Shown here in pieces: positions 28,643 to 37,998 of a stretch of DNA of 64,000 nt; the stretch's first letter is position 1, and each line of letters opens with the position of its first letter. The stretch is taken from positions 62,001-126,000 of the forward strand of contig NZ_LZSC01000048.1 in NCBI RefSeq assembly GCF_001665235.1, in the 5' to 3' direction. Position numbers and translations under genes: made by a program. The notes under the pieces are model-generated. The model was not told where the DNA came from and searched no databases. It worked only from the letters and a program-made list of their open reading frames with translations. This stretch comes from Mycobacterium sp. 1100029.7 (GTDB taxonomy: Bacteria > Actinomycetota > Actinomycetes > Mycobacteriales > Mycobacteriaceae).

Positions 28643-29905
28643 CTAGGGCTGCAAAGCACTGCCGGCGCGCCATTGGTCCCAGCTCAGCGTCCAGTCACCA
28701 TTTTGGGTGAGCTTCAGCGGCGGTCCGCCGCTGTTGCGGACCTCGACCACGTCGCCGGGCGTCGAGAAGTCGTAGAACCATTTGGCGTTGTCGCCGTTGA
28801 GGTTCAGGCAGCCGTGTGAGGTGTCGGTGTGCCCTTGGGCCCAGACCGTGGCGTCGAGCTGGTGCAGATAGATGCCGTCGACGCTGATGCGGGTCGCATA
28901 GTTGATGGTTTCGCGATAGCCCAGCCGAGAATTCTTGGGCAGCCCGAAGGTCGAGGAGTCCATGATGACGGGATTGCCCTTGTCCAGCACGGTGTAGACG
29001 CCCGAAGGAGTCCACAGCGAGATGGTCTGGGCGCCGACGGTCTCGGTACCGCCCATGCCCATCGAGGTGGGCATGGTGCGCACCAGCTTGCCGTTGTCGA
29101 ACACGCTCACCATCTTGGTGGCGTCATCGGCGATCGAAACGTGCGCGTCGCCGATACGAAACGACACTCGCGTGTCGTCCTGCCCGAATAGACCGTCGCC
29201 CAACGCAATTCCGTAGATCTTGGCTTCGGCGGTGACCCTGGTGCCAGGAGCGTAATAGTGCTCCGGGCGCCAGTGGGCGTTCTGTCCGTCGACCCAGTAC
29301 CAGGATCCTTGCACCGAGGGGTCGGTCGTCACCTTCAGCTGCCTCTCGGCAGCGGCGCGGTCGGAGATCTTTTCGTCGAAGTGCGCCACGACGACCGTTC
29401 CGACGCCGTAGCTGCCGCCGTCGCGCAGCGTAGCCTCCGACGTCGTCGTGAACGAGACCTTGGTCTGATTCGACGGCTGCAGTGTGGAGAACGACGACAC
29501 TTGGTTCGCCACAACCCCATTGGCGTTGCGGCCGCTGGCGTTCAGCGTGTAGGTGCGTCCGTAACCCAGCGCAGTGGTGGGCTTCCAGACGGTGTTGTCC
29601 GGCGTCATCACCCCGTCGATGGATTTGCCGGCGTCGTTGACCATGCGCACGTCGGTCAGCGTCCCGTTGTCGACCTTCACCTCGACCTGCGAGACCGGGT
29701 CCACATCGCGCGCGTCGAGCCCGGGAGTGAACGAAATCTTAGGTGCTTCAGTTGATTTCGACGACGAATGCGAGCAGTTCGCGCATCCCGGTGTAGCGCC
29801 GATCTGGATCGCGGCGCATAGCCCCAGCACGGCGAACACGCAGATCAGCAACCGGTGCGGGCGCCGCAGCCGGCGTATGAGCTCGGCACTGTTCTTCGAT
29901 TGCAT
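28643..29905 (-). CDS. L,D-transpeptidase, LdtMt2 type
   Basis: 420-residue cell-wall enzyme making 3-3 peptidoglycan cross-links, anchored by an N-terminal segment (LLICVFAVLGLCAAIQI). Two Ig-like domains follow (MVNDAGKSIDGVMTPDNTVWKPTTALGYGRTYTLNA and VVVAHFDEKISDRAAAERQLKVTTDP), then the YkuD domain with MPTSMGMGG, IMDSSTFGLP and the active site GHTDTSHGCLNLNGDNAKWFYDF (catalytic Cys after SHG). It ends DWTLSWDQWRAGSAL, like LdtMt2 (Rv2518c). ATG 29905 has AAGGA upstream; ATG 29917 is an alternative. No clear lipobox. Confidence 0.92.
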   Translation of the reverse strand: MQSKNSAELIRRLRRPHRLLICVFAVLGLCAAIQIGATPGCANCSHSSSKSTEAPKISFTPGLDARDVDPVSQVEVKVDNGTLTDVRMVNDAGKSIDGVMTPDNTVWKPTTALGYGRTYTLNASGRNANGVVANQVSSFSTLQPSNQTKVSFTTTSEATLRDGGSYGVGTVVVAHFDEKISDRAAAERQLKVTTDPSVQGSWYWVDGQNAHWRPEHYYAPGTRVTAEAKIYGIALGDGLFGQDDTRVSFRIGDAHVSIADDATKMVSVFDNGKLVRTMPTSMGMGGTETVGAQTISLWTPSGVYTVLDKGNPVIMDSSTFGLPKNSRLGYRETINYATRISVDGIYLHQLDATVWAQGHTDTSHGCLNLNGDNAKWFYDFSTPGDVVEVRNSGGPPLKLTQNGDWTLSWDQWRAGSALQP

Positions 29906-30037
29906 GGCGATGCGCATCCTTGAGGGGTTCTCTGGAAGCCGGCTCGAGGTTGAACCCGCGCGAAAACGACGTTGCACACTATGTTGCCTGCGGACGCAAT
30001 CTCCAAACGTCACCGCCGGCTGAGGGATCATGGCCTG

Positions 30038-30787
30038 ATGGCCGACGACGTACTCGACACGCTGTATTCGGTGCAGCCGGGCTCATTTACGGCTGAACGC
30101 ACGAAGCTGGCCGCGGCGGCCAAGGCCCGCGGCGATGATGCCGCCGCCAAACGAATCTCCGCCAGTCGCAAACCGACGACCGCGGCCTGGGTCGTCAATC
30201 GGCTCGCGATCGAACACCGCGACGTCAAGGAACGCCTGACCGATCTGGGCGATCGGTTGCGCGCCGCCCATACCGCCATGGACGGCCAGCGCATCCGGGA
30301 GTTGTCCACCGAGCAGCACGGGTTGCTCGAAGAATTGGCCCGGGCCGCGTTCGACGGCGTCACCGCATCCGCGGCGGTGCGTGAGGATGTAATCGGCACG
30401 CTGCAAGCCGCGATCGCCGACCCCGAGGTCCGCAACCGGCTCGGCCGCCTGGATCGCCCCGAACAATGGTCGGGTTTCGGCACTTTCGACGACACCGCGG
30501 GACCGGCGACTTCACCCGCCGCCAAAACCGATGATCAGCGGATGGCGAAACTCAGCGCAGCCGTCGCCGAGGCCGAGGACGCCAAGGCGAAAGCCGACGG
30601 CCTGCTGGCAACGAGACAAGCCGAGCGCGACCAGGCCCGGCTGCGTCGCGACGAGGCGCTGGCCGCGCTGCGCCGGGCCGAACGCGAGACCGACCGGGCC
30701 GAGAAGAACGTCGAGAAGGCGCGACAAGCCAGCCGTGCGGCCGCCGATGCGGTGCGAGAAGCGAAAGCCCAGCGCACCCGCACCTAG
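30038..30787 (+). CDS. Coiled-coil protein of unknown function
   Basis: 249-residue protein starting MADDVLDTLYSVQPGSFTAERTKLAAAAK. The N-terminal half is helical with a conserved-looking SRKPTTAAWVVNRLA segment. The C-terminal third (about 175-245) is a strongly charged coiled coil (KAKADGLLATRQAERDQARLRRDEALAALRRAERETDRAEKN). No catalytic motif, signal peptide or membrane segment. ATG 30038 is preferred over an in-frame upstream start that would read an arginine/histidine-rich leader. I do not recognise a named family. Confidence 0.75.
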   Translation: MADDVLDTLYSVQPGSFTAERTKLAAAAKARGDDAAAKRISASRKPTTAAWVVNRLAIEHRDVKERLTDLGDRLRAAHTAMDGQRIRELSTEQHGLLEELARAAFDGVTASAAVREDVIGTLQAAIADPEVRNRLGRLDRPEQWSGFGTFDDTAGPATSPAAKTDDQRMAKLSAAVAEAEDAKAKADGLLATRQAERDQARLRRDEALAALRRAERETDRAEKNVEKARQASRAAADAVREAKAQRTRT

Positions 30788-30838
30788 CACCGCAAGCGGG
30801 CGCGTTTCCGGGTGACGGCGCCGGGTATCAGGCCAGCC

Positions 30839-32353
30839 ATGACTTCTCTGTGGCTTGCCGACCGAACCGAACCGCAATGGACCGCGAGCCAACTCGACGA
30901 TGGACCGCGCTCCGCCGAGTTCATCGTGGTGGGCGCGGGTATCACCGGGCTGATGACGGCGGTGCTGCTGGCCCGCGCGGGCCGGGACGTGCTGGTCGTG
31001 GAGGCGCGCAGCGTCGGCGCCTGCGCGACCGGCAACACCACCGCCAAGATCAGCCTGTTGCAGGGCACGCATCTGTCGAAGGTGTTGCCCCGGCACGGCA
31101 AGGAGCTGGCCCGCGCGTACGTGGCGGGCAATCGGGAAGGCCAGGACTGGGTGCTGCAGCACTGCCAGTCGCGTGGCATCGCGGTGCAGCGCGAGGACGC
31201 CTACACCTACGCCCAATCCGCCAAGGGTGTCCCGTCCGCGCGCCTCGAGCTCAAGGCCTGTCAGGCGGTGGGCCTGCCGGTCGAGTGGGCCGACAACGCC
31301 GACGTGCCGTTTCCCTACCACGGTGGAGTGCGGTTGCCCGATCAAGCGCAGTTCGATCCGATGGAGTTCCTGGATTCGTTGGCCGCCGAGCTGCTCGAGC
31401 GGGGCGGCCGTCTGGTACAGCACACCCGCGTGCGGCGGGTGTCCAGCCGTGGCAGCACAATTGCGGTACAGGTCAACGATGCCGCACAGCGCGACATCGA
31501 ACTCGAGGCCGGAAAACTGATCCTTGCCACCGGAGTCCCCATCCTGGATCGGGGCGGCTATTTCGCCAGGGTGAAGCCCAGCCGCTCCTACTGCCTGGCG
31601 TTCAAGGTCCCGGGCAACATCACCCGTCCGATGATGATCTCCACGGATTCGCCGACCCGGTCCGTGCGCTACGCCCCGGTCTCGGACGGAGAGCTGTTGA
31701 TCGTCGGCGGTGCCGGGCACACCGTCGGCCGCAAGAAAAGCCCGACCAGGGCGCTGGAAGAGCTCGCGTCATGGACGCGCCAACACTTCCCGGGTGCGGA
31801 GCAAACCCGTTTCTGGTCCGCCCAGGACTACACGCCGATCGACCAGCTGCCCTACGTGGGGCCCATCCTGCCGAACAATGAAAAGATATATGTGGCAACA
31901 GGTTTCAATAAATGGGGCATGACCAACGGTCCTGCTGCGGCACTGGCGCTGTCGAGCCGCATCCTGGGCGGCCGGATGGACTGGTCACGCGCGTTCGACA
32001 GCTGGAGCACACACGAACTGTCGGGACTGCCCACCGCGGTGCAGGCCAACCTCGAGGTCGGATTCGACCTGGCGAAGGGCTGGATCACGCCGGCCACGCG
32101 CATCGGCCGACGCAGCCCCGGACCGGACGAGGGCGGCATCGTCAGCGGACCGCCGTGGCATCTGGAAGCGCGCAGCCGGATCGACGACACCGAACATCGC
32201 GTGTCCCCGGTGTGCCCGCACCTGGGCGGGATCGTGAACTGGAACGACGCCGACCAGGCCTGGGAATGCCCGCTGCACGGGTCGCGCTTCGCGCCGGACG
32301 GCACGCTGCTCGAGGGACCGGCGACCCGGGACCTGACCGCATCCTCGAGTTGA
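30839..32353 (+). CDS. FAD-dependent oxidoreductase fused to a C-terminal Rieske domain
   Basis: 504-residue two-domain protein. The DAO-type FAD domain starts FIVVGAGITGLMTAVLLARAGRDVLVVEA (about 30-60) and includes TGNTTAKISLLQG. It continues to YTPIDQLPYVGPILPNNEKIYVATGFNKWGMTNG. The last 70 residues form a Rieske [2Fe-2S] domain with CPHLGGIVNWN and CPLHGSRF (CxH...CxxH). Such fusions (YhfW-like) are known but their electron partners are unclear. The ATG at 30839 follows the coiled-coil gene by 51 bases. Confidence 0.88.
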   Translation: MTSLWLADRTEPQWTASQLDDGPRSAEFIVVGAGITGLMTAVLLARAGRDVLVVEARSVGACATGNTTAKISLLQGTHLSKVLPRHGKELARAYVAGNREGQDWVLQHCQSRGIAVQREDAYTYAQSAKGVPSARLELKACQAVGLPVEWADNADVPFPYHGGVRLPDQAQFDPMEFLDSLAAELLERGGRLVQHTRVRRVSSRGSTIAVQVNDAAQRDIELEAGKLILATGVPILDRGGYFARVKPSRSYCLAFKVPGNITRPMMISTDSPTRSVRYAPVSDGELLIVGGAGHTVGRKKSPTRALEELASWTRQHFPGAEQTRFWSAQDYTPIDQLPYVGPILPNNEKIYVATGFNKWGMTNGPAAALALSSRILGGRMDWSRAFDSWSTHELSGLPTAVQANLEVGFDLAKGWITPATRIGRRSPGPDEGGIVSGPPWHLEARSRIDDTEHRVSPVCPHLGGIVNWNDADQAWECPLHGSRFAPDGTLLEGPATRDLTASSS

Positions 32354-32364
32354 ATGCGGTTGTC

Positions 32365-33408
32365 TCAAAGCCGCTTTCGGTAGACAAGCCAGCGTAACTC
32401 GATGGGGGAGTCGTCGCGTTCGACGTCGAACACGTCCAGGCCGCTGGCCCATCCGTCGAACCACGCGGTGGGCGGCCACGCGCCCTCGGGCAGATGAGCC
32501 TTCTCGTATTCGTAGGCCGAATCGTCGGCGACGAGTTCCAGTGGAAACTCCGCGGCCGCCGCGGTGACCTCGTCGCGCGTGAAGATCATGGTGTTGCATT
32601 GCTGCCCGAGTTCTCGGGCAGCATCGTCGGGGGTGTAGCCCGCGTGCGGCAAGAACACGTTGAACACCAGGTGCCCGCCGGGCGCCAGACATTGTGCGGC
32701 GAGTTCGAACATGCCGTTCAGCTCCAGGGTGGTCCGGAAATCCGGCACCACTTCGGAGAACACGACCAGTCGGTAGTCCCCGCCCACACCCTCCATCGCC
32801 GCGAACACGTCGCTCTGGATGACGTTGACGTCGAGGGCATCCCGGGTGGCGGCGGAGCGAAGGATGTCGGCGAATTTCGCGGCCAGTTCGACCGCGTCGA
32901 CCGGGTGACCACGCCGCGCCAGGGCCAACGCGTTGCGTCCCGTCCCGGCGCCGACGTCGAGTACCCGGCAGGTGGCCGGGTCGGCCGCTTCGCTGGCCAG
33001 CGCCCACACCCGCGCATCGGGCTCGGAACCGAACAGCGGTCCCTCACGGGTGCCGACCCAGTTGTCGTAATCCGCCCCGATCGTGGCCCATTGGGGCTTG
33101 ACGCGGTAATTGAGCGTCGTACCGAACGGTGAACTGAAATGGATGACGATGTTGGAGCGCGACGAAGCCTTGAATGCTTTGGCGAGTTCGCCTTTCAGCA
33201 CTTCCTTGAGCTGATCGATCTCCTCAGGCGTGTTCTGGATGCCCAGGCTGGTGAAAATGTTCTGGCACATCGCGACGTACTCGTCGAGCATGCTGGGCAC
33301 CGCGGGAACATGGATCTGGCCCTCAGACATCGATCGTCGATACAACCGGCGGGCCATCGCGTCGCGCAGCATCGACGGGTCGAAAGATCTGCGGGCCCGA
33401 TCCTCCAT
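32365..33408 (-). CDS. SAM-dependent methyltransferase with an N-terminal extension
   Basis: About 347 residues. A helical N-terminal part (about 1-120) has SLGIQNTPEEIDQLKEVLKGELAKAF. The methyltransferase domain then holds CRVLDVGAGTGRNALALARRG (motif I), VDAVELAAKFADIL, VVFSEVVPDFRT and LAPGGHLVFNVFLPH. NVIQSDVFAAM is the acidic adenine-binding strand. Substrate unknown. The start is uncertain: ATG 33408 is used, while GTG 33423 or ATG 33459 would lengthen it toward the divergent PPOX gene. Confidence 0.78.
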   Translation of the reverse strand: MEDRARRSFDPSMLRDAMARRLYRRSMSEGQIHVPAVPSMLDEYVAMCQNIFTSLGIQNTPEEIDQLKEVLKGELAKAFKASSRSNIVIHFSSPFGTTLNYRVKPQWATIGADYDNWVGTREGPLFGSEPDARVWALASEAADPATCRVLDVGAGTGRNALALARRGHPVDAVELAAKFADILRSAATRDALDVNVIQSDVFAAMEGVGGDYRLVVFSEVVPDFRTTLELNGMFELAAQCLAPGGHLVFNVFLPHAGYTPDDAARELGQQCNTMIFTRDEVTAAAAEFPLELVADDSAYEYEKAHLPEGAWPPTAWFDGWASGLDVFDVERDDSPIELRWLVYRKRL

Positions 33409-33457
33409 CAGACTCTTGTACACGACCCGGCCGCCGGCCGCACGAGGAGGGGAGACC

Positions 33458-33859
33458 ATGACCGCGGAGTTGAGAGACGAAAAGTTCGTGTCGTTGACGA
33501 CGTTCAAGCGCGACGGGAGCGCGGTCGCCGCACCGATGTGGATAGTCGGTGACGGTGCGCACCTGTCGGTATGGACGCCGGCCGATTCGTGGAAGGTCAA
33601 GCGGGTGCGGCGCAACCGTCGGGTCCGGCTGACGGCGTGCGGCCGAACCGGCAAAGTCGACGCCGGTGCGCCCGTCTTCGAGGGAACCGCCGAAGTGATC
33701 ACCGGCCCCGCGGAGGTGGCGCGCGTCGAATCGCTCGTCAAGGACAAGTACGGCTTCGAATTCCGGGTGGTGACATTGATCGAAACCATTGCGGCCCGCG
33801 GCCGTAAGCCGCGATCCGTCCTGCGCATCACGCTGTCAGATGACGGCGACGGCGCGTGA
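33458..33859 (+). CDS. PPOX-class F420-dependent oxidoreductase
   Basis: 133-residue split-beta-barrel flavin/F420-binding protein of the pyridoxamine-phosphate-oxidase-like class. Landmarks are LTTFKRDGSAVAAPMWIVGDG, SVWTPADSWKVKRVRRNRRVRLTAC and AEVITGPAEVARVESLVKDKYGF. The K-x-x-R run is typical of actinobacterial members that use F420. An excellent Shine-Dalgarno (GAGGAGGGGAG) precedes ATG 33458. Its stop overlaps the next gene's GTG by 4 bases, and the MOSC gene follows, so the three form an operon. Confidence 0.83.
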   Translation: MTAELRDEKFVSLTTFKRDGSAVAAPMWIVGDGAHLSVWTPADSWKVKRVRRNRRVRLTACGRTGKVDAGAPVFEGTAEVITGPAEVARVESLVKDKYGFEFRVVTLIETIAARGRKPRSVLRITLSDDGDGA

Positions 33860-34740
33860 CGTCGGGACTCAGTGCGGCGGTAGACGGGTTTCGGTTGGCG
33901 TTCGACCGGTTCGGCTCACCCGGCGCTCAGTCGGTGGTGTTGTTGCACGGCTGGCCGGGCCATCGCCACGACTACCGCCTGGTGGCGCCCGATCTTGCCC
34001 GGGTGGCCGACGTCGTGGTTCCGGATTTGCGTGGTTTCGGGGAGTCGGACAAGCACCTGGCCGACCCGCAGCAGTTCTACAGCGCAGCTGCCCAAGCCCG
34101 AAGTGTTGTCGGGCTGATCGACGAATTGGGCCTTGATCGGGTGGTGCTGGGCGGATATGACGTCGGCAGCCGGATCGCGCAGGCGCTGGCGCGTCAGCAT
34201 CCCGAACGAATCGTCGGCCTCGTCGTTTCCCCGCCATTCCCGGGCGTCGGTGATCGTGTCCTCGGGGAAGGCCCCCAACGCGAATTCTGGTATCAGGCCT
34301 TTCACCAGCTGCCGGTGGCGGACGCGCTGATCGACGGCAAACCCGACGCCGTCCGCGCCTACCTGCGTCACTTCTGGGAGCACTGGTCCGGCCCGCAGCT
34401 GCGCGTGTCCGACGACGAGTTCGAACGGCTGGCCGCGGACTACGAAAGTCCGGGGGCGTTCAGCGCGTCCATCGCCTGGTACCGGGCCGGCGCGGGAACC
34501 GTCGAACACTCCCTGCGTGAGGAGGCACCCACGCCCGCCGAGCGGGTCACGGTGCCGACCCGGGCGCTGTGGCCGAAGAACGACCCGCTGTTCCCGCCGG
34601 ACTGGGCCGAGGGCCTGGACGGCTACTTCACCGACGTCACGGTCCACTTCGTCGATCGCGCAGGCCATTTCACTCCGCTGGAGTGCGCAGCGGAGTTCGC
34701 GGGGCTGGTCCGTGGCTTCCTCGGCGACGCGCGGCGATGA
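33856..34740 (+). CDS. Alpha/beta hydrolase, epoxide hydrolase / haloalkane dehalogenase type
   Basis: 294-residue hydrolase with an aspartate nucleophile. Motifs are VVLLHGWPGHRHDYRLVAPDL (HGxP oxyanion loop), VVPDLRGFGESDK, the elbow LGGYDVGSRIAQALA (Asp where lipases have Ser), LWPKNDPLFPPDWAE, and the histidine in DRAGHFTPLE. The Asp nucleophile and HGWPG loop point to epoxide hydrolase or dehalogenase chemistry. The start is the GTG in the GTGA overlap with the PPOX gene. Confidence 0.84.
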   Translation: MTSGLSAAVDGFRLAFDRFGSPGAQSVVLLHGWPGHRHDYRLVAPDLARVADVVVPDLRGFGESDKHLADPQQFYSAAAQARSVVGLIDELGLDRVVLGGYDVGSRIAQALARQHPERIVGLVVSPPFPGVGDRVLGEGPQREFWYQAFHQLPVADALIDGKPDAVRAYLRHFWEHWSGPQLRVSDDEFERLAADYESPGAFSASIAWYRAGAGTVEHSLREEAPTPAERVTVPTRALWPKNDPLFPPDWAEGLDGYFTDVTVHFVDRAGHFTPLECAAEFAGLVRGFLGDARR

Positions 34741-34756
34741 GGGGGAAGATGATCAG

Positions 34757-35560
34757 ATGCGGATCGAAAGTTTGCGCCGTTATCCGGTGAAGTCGATGCT
34801 CGGGGAGGCCGTTGACAGCTTGTACGTCGACGAGCACGGCGCGCAGGGCGACCGGCGGCTGGCGCTCGTCGACACCGCGACCGGGCACGTGGCCAGCGCG
34901 AAACAGGCGCGGCTGTGGCGCAGACTCTTGACATGCACGGCCCGGGGCGACACCGGTCACGTGAACATCGGGTTGCCCGATGGCACCACGGTCGCGGCCG
35001 ACGATCCCGGCGTCGACGAGCTGTTGTCGCGACAGCTCGGACGTCCGGTGCGGCTGATCAGCAAGCGTCCAACCGGTGCGACGGTCGAGCGCCCGGATCC
35101 CGAGCAGTTGCTCGAACTGGGACTGGACGCCGAAGTCGCCGGCCGCATCTTGGAGATCGGCCTGGGCACACCGGGTGAATCGTTCACCGACGACGCGCCG
35201 CTACACGCGATCACGACGGCCACGCTGGAACATATCGGTGCCGAGGCGCTGCGCTATCGACCCAATCTGGTGATCGCGACGCCGCCCGAATTCCCGCCCT
35301 ACATCGAAAATGATTGGATTGGAAGGGAATTCGGCATCGGTGCGGTCCGGTTGCGCGGACTCGAACTCACCCCGCGCTGCGTGGTACCCACGCTCGAGCA
35401 CGGTCGGCTACCGAGGGCCCCGCACGCGCTGCGCACCCCGGCCGCCGAAAACCGCCGGGAAGCGGGCAGCGGGGGAATGGCAGCGTGCGCGGGACTCTAC
35501 TTCGAGGCGACGACCGCGGGTGTCATTCATGTCGACGACGCTGTCATCCTCGACCCCTAG
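34757..35560 (+). CDS. MOSC domain-containing protein
   Basis: 267-residue protein with the MOSC N-terminal barrel (MRIESLRRYPVKSMLGEAVDSLYVDEHGAQGDRRLALVD) and the MOSC domain (SFTDDAPLHAITTATLEHIGAEALRYRPNLVIATPPEFPPYIENDWIGREFGIGAVRLRGLELTPRCVVPTLEHG). The cysteine in TPRCVVPT is the expected metal/sulfur ligand position. Family members carry sulfur or bind molybdenum cofactor, as in amidoxime-reducing MOSC proteins. It follows the hydrolase by 16 bases. Confidence 0.87.
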   Translation: MRIESLRRYPVKSMLGEAVDSLYVDEHGAQGDRRLALVDTATGHVASAKQARLWRRLLTCTARGDTGHVNIGLPDGTTVAADDPGVDELLSRQLGRPVRLISKRPTGATVERPDPEQLLELGLDAEVAGRILEIGLGTPGESFTDDAPLHAITTATLEHIGAEALRYRPNLVIATPPEFPPYIENDWIGREFGIGAVRLRGLELTPRCVVPTLEHGRLPRAPHALRTPAAENRREAGSGGMAACAGLYFEATTAGVIHVDDAVILDP

Positions 35561-35565
35561 ACCGC

Positions 35566-36312
35566 TCAGTTGCCGAAGCCGCCACCGTCGGGGGGACGCA
35601 CCGCCGGCGGTGGCGCTGCGGGAGCTCCGTTGAGGCGGTCGGCAGCGAACGCCGCGCCCTTGTCGATGTAGGCACCGCCATCGGCGTAGGTGTTGTGGGC
35701 GGAGAAGTTCAGTCCGTCCGAGCACACCGGGTCGTCGGTCGCGCAGACCTTGATCGTCTTGTCCTGGAACGTCGGCCCGATGACCACCGGTGGCTCGCCC
35801 AGGAAGTTCATCGCACGCACGTTCGGCATTCCGAAGAGCACCACCGCGGCGACGTGGCTGGCGACATCCGGCGCCAACGGCTTGGGCACGGTGGCCGGAT
35901 CAACGCCGTCGGGCACCGCGGCCGAGGTCACGAAGCCCATCACGGCCGCGCCCTGCGAGAAACCGCCGAGCACCATCTTGGTCCTCGGGCAGTCGTGAGC
36001 CGTCGACACGACATGGGCACCGGCGTCGCGGATTCCGTCGAGTCCGGTGTTCCAGTCGTTGCTGGCCGGATAGTTGACCGCGTACACGTCGACCGACTTC
36101 CCGGCCTCGCGTCCACGCAGGTTGTCGACGAAGGCCTGGCCGGTCGGACCGATGCCTTCGGGTTCGCCGGTACCGCGGGCGAACACTACTTGCGCATCGG
36201 GACAGGGCTCGGCCGCCGCCGAGGGTAGGGGGGAGACAAGGACAGAGGCGCCGAAGCTGACCGATGCTGCAGCCGCGGGCGCCACAAAACGCATGATGTA
36301 ACCGGCAATCAT
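35566..36312 (-). CDS. Cutinase family secreted esterase (2 of 3)
   Basis: 248-residue exported esterase. The signal peptide ends SAAA, followed by EPCPDAQVVFARGTGEPEGIGPTG, the cutinase start. The nucleophile is in LGGFSQGAAVMG, the aspartate in CATDDPVCSDGLN and the histidine in SAHNTYADGG. A proline-rich C-terminal tail (APAAPPPAVRPPDGGGFGN) extends past the domain. ATG 36312 or 36294 could start translation. It converges with the MOSC gene 5 bases away. Confidence 0.9.
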   Translation of the reverse strand: MIAGYIMRFVAPAAAASVSFGASVLVSPLPSAAAEPCPDAQVVFARGTGEPEGIGPTGQAFVDNLRGREAGKSVDVYAVNYPASNDWNTGLDGIRDAGAHVVSTAHDCPRTKMVLGGFSQGAAVMGFVTSAAVPDGVDPATVPKPLAPDVASHVAAVVLFGMPNVRAMNFLGEPPVVIGPTFQDKTIKVCATDDPVCSDGLNFSAHNTYADGGAYIDKGAAFAADRLNGAPAAPPPAVRPPDGGGFGN

Positions 36313-36472
36313 GTCCCAATAAATGCCCGCCGCTCAAGGGCACCAAACGGGTGATATTCCACATGAGTGCATAGAGAACGCTTATCAGCCGACGTTGGGG
36401 CGACGCACTTCGAAACCGGCCGTCGGCGCTACCGACCGCCGATCAGCTCAAACCTGTTCGCGCACAATCTGT

Positions 36473-37021
36473 TCAACGCCACTTGATGCCGCAGCCTATT
36501 GACGGCCGCTGATCGGGGTTGACCGGCGCCCCGGCGAGCACCGCGTCGACCGCCGCCCGGATGTCGGCGCCCGTCACCGGCACGTCGTTCTTGGGGCGGG
36601 AGTCGTCGAGCTGGCCGCGATAGACCAGTCGGCGCTCGCCGTCGAACACGAAGGTGTCCGGCGTGCACGCCGCGGAGTAGGCCCGCGCGACGTCCTGGGT
36701 CTCGTCGTACAGATACGGGAACGTCCAGCCGTGGCGGCGCGCCTCGTCGACCATCAGCTCGGGACCGTCCTGCGGATAGGTGACGACGTCGTTGCTGGAG
36801 ATCGCCACCATCGCGACACCGCGGTCGGCGAAGTCGCGGCCCAGCGCGGCCAGCCCCGCCGCCACATGCTGCACATATGGGCAATGGTTGCAGATGAAGG
36901 TGACGACCAGTGCGGGGCCGGTGAGGTCGTCGAGGCTGACGTTCGCACCGGTTGCCGGGTTGGGCAGGGTGAACGGTGGCGCGGGGGTGCCGAGGGCCAG
37001 CATCGTCGACTCGATAGCCAT
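36473..37021 (-). CDS. Thioredoxin-fold peroxiredoxin/ResA-like protein
   Basis: 182-residue thioredoxin-family protein of the AhpC/TSA-redoxin type. It starts MLALGTPAPPFTLPNPATGANVSLDDLTGPALVVTFICNHCPYVQHVAAG, giving a CxxC motif in CNHC. Later come VAISSNDVVTYPQDGPELM and the cis-proline region in YSAACTPDTFVFDGERRLVYRGQLDDS. No signal peptide, so it is probably cytosolic. ATG 37021 is used, upstream of which the frame is arginine-rich shadow. Divergent from the DMT transporter. Confidence 0.85.
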   Translation of the reverse strand: MAIESTMLALGTPAPPFTLPNPATGANVSLDDLTGPALVVTFICNHCPYVQHVAAGLAALGRDFADRGVAMVAISSNDVVTYPQDGPELMVDEARRHGWTFPYLYDETQDVARAYSAACTPDTFVFDGERRLVYRGQLDDSRPKNDVPVTGADIRAAVDAVLAGAPVNPDQRPSIGCGIKWR

Positions 37022-37077
37022 GCTGGCCACACTAGTCAGAGTTAGCCGCTTTGCATTCTGGGGTATCAGTCCGAAAC

Positions 37078-37998
37078 ATGGGTTGGGTGATTTCACACGC
37101 CGTCGCGATCGTCTCCGGGCTGCTCGCGGCTTTCTGGGCGGCCCTGGGCATCGTCGTTCGGCAGCGCGTCGCCCAGGCCGTCCCGCCCGGTGACGATGCC
37201 TCGTCACCCGTGGTGAACAGCGTCGTTCGGCAACCGTTGTGGTGGGCCGGAATTCTCGCCGCGATCGCCGGTTACGTGTTTCAGGCCGTGGCGCTCGCGC
37301 ATGGATCGCTACTGCTGGTGCAGCCGCTGTTGGTGTCGTCGTTGCTGTTCGCGCTGCCCATGAGCGCGAAGCTCTGCCATCAACGCATCACCCGGGCCGA
37401 GTGGAGCTGGGCGATCGTGCTGACCGCCGCGCTTGCGGCGTTCGTGCTCGTCGGCCAGCCCCGCGAGGGTCACAACCGTCCGCCAATACCGTCGTGGAGC
37501 CTGGCCCTGGCACTCACCGCGCCGCTGGTGATCGCCTGCCTGATTGCGGCCAGGCGTGCCTTCGGCCGCACCCGTGCCATGCTGCTGGCCGTCGCGGTGG
37601 CCGTGCTGCTCGGCATGATCGCCGTGCTGACAAAGATCTGCACGCACCGATTCGCCATGGGCGGATGGCACGCCCTGATGAGCGTGCCCGCCCCGTACCT
37701 GCTGGTCATCCTCGCGGTTGCGGTCACGATGGCGCAAAGCTCCGCGTTTCACGCGGGTGCGTTACAAGCGTCGGTGCCGATCATGCTGGTCGGTGAGCCG
37801 GTCGTCGCCGTGGTGCTCGGCGTCGTGGTGCTCGGCGAACATCTCGCGGTCCGCGGCTCGGCGGCGCTCGGCCTGCTGGTCGCCGTCGTCGCGATGGTGG
37901 CGTCCACCGTCGCGCTGGGCCGCGACCAGGCGACCACCTCGGCAACCACTGACGTCGGTGCGCCGCCGGCTAGCGAAGACGGCGTGGTTTACAACTAG
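37078..37998 (+). CDS. DMT-superfamily membrane transporter
   Basis: 306-residue membrane protein with about nine or ten hydrophobic helices, beginning MGWVISHAVAIVSGLLAAFWAALGIVV. It has a long polar loop (RQRVAQAVPPGDDASSPVVNSVVRQPLWW) and the EamA-like C-terminal half (SVPIMLVGEPVVAVVLGVVVLGEHLAVRGSAALGLLVAVVAM). Typical of mycobacterial DMT transporters; the solute is unknown. Its end overlaps the convergent GT1 gene by 29 bases. Confidence 0.8.
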   Translation: MGWVISHAVAIVSGLLAAFWAALGIVVRQRVAQAVPPGDDASSPVVNSVVRQPLWWAGILAAIAGYVFQAVALAHGSLLLVQPLLVSSLLFALPMSAKLCHQRITRAEWSWAIVLTAALAAFVLVGQPREGHNRPPIPSWSLALALTAPLVIACLIAARRAFGRTRAMLLAVAVAVLLGMIAVLTKICTHRFAMGGWHALMSVPAPYLLVILAVAVTMAQSSAFHAGALQASVPIMLVGEPVVAVVLGVVVLGEHLAVRGSAALGLLVAVVAMVASTVALGRDQATTSATTDVGAPPASEDGVVYN

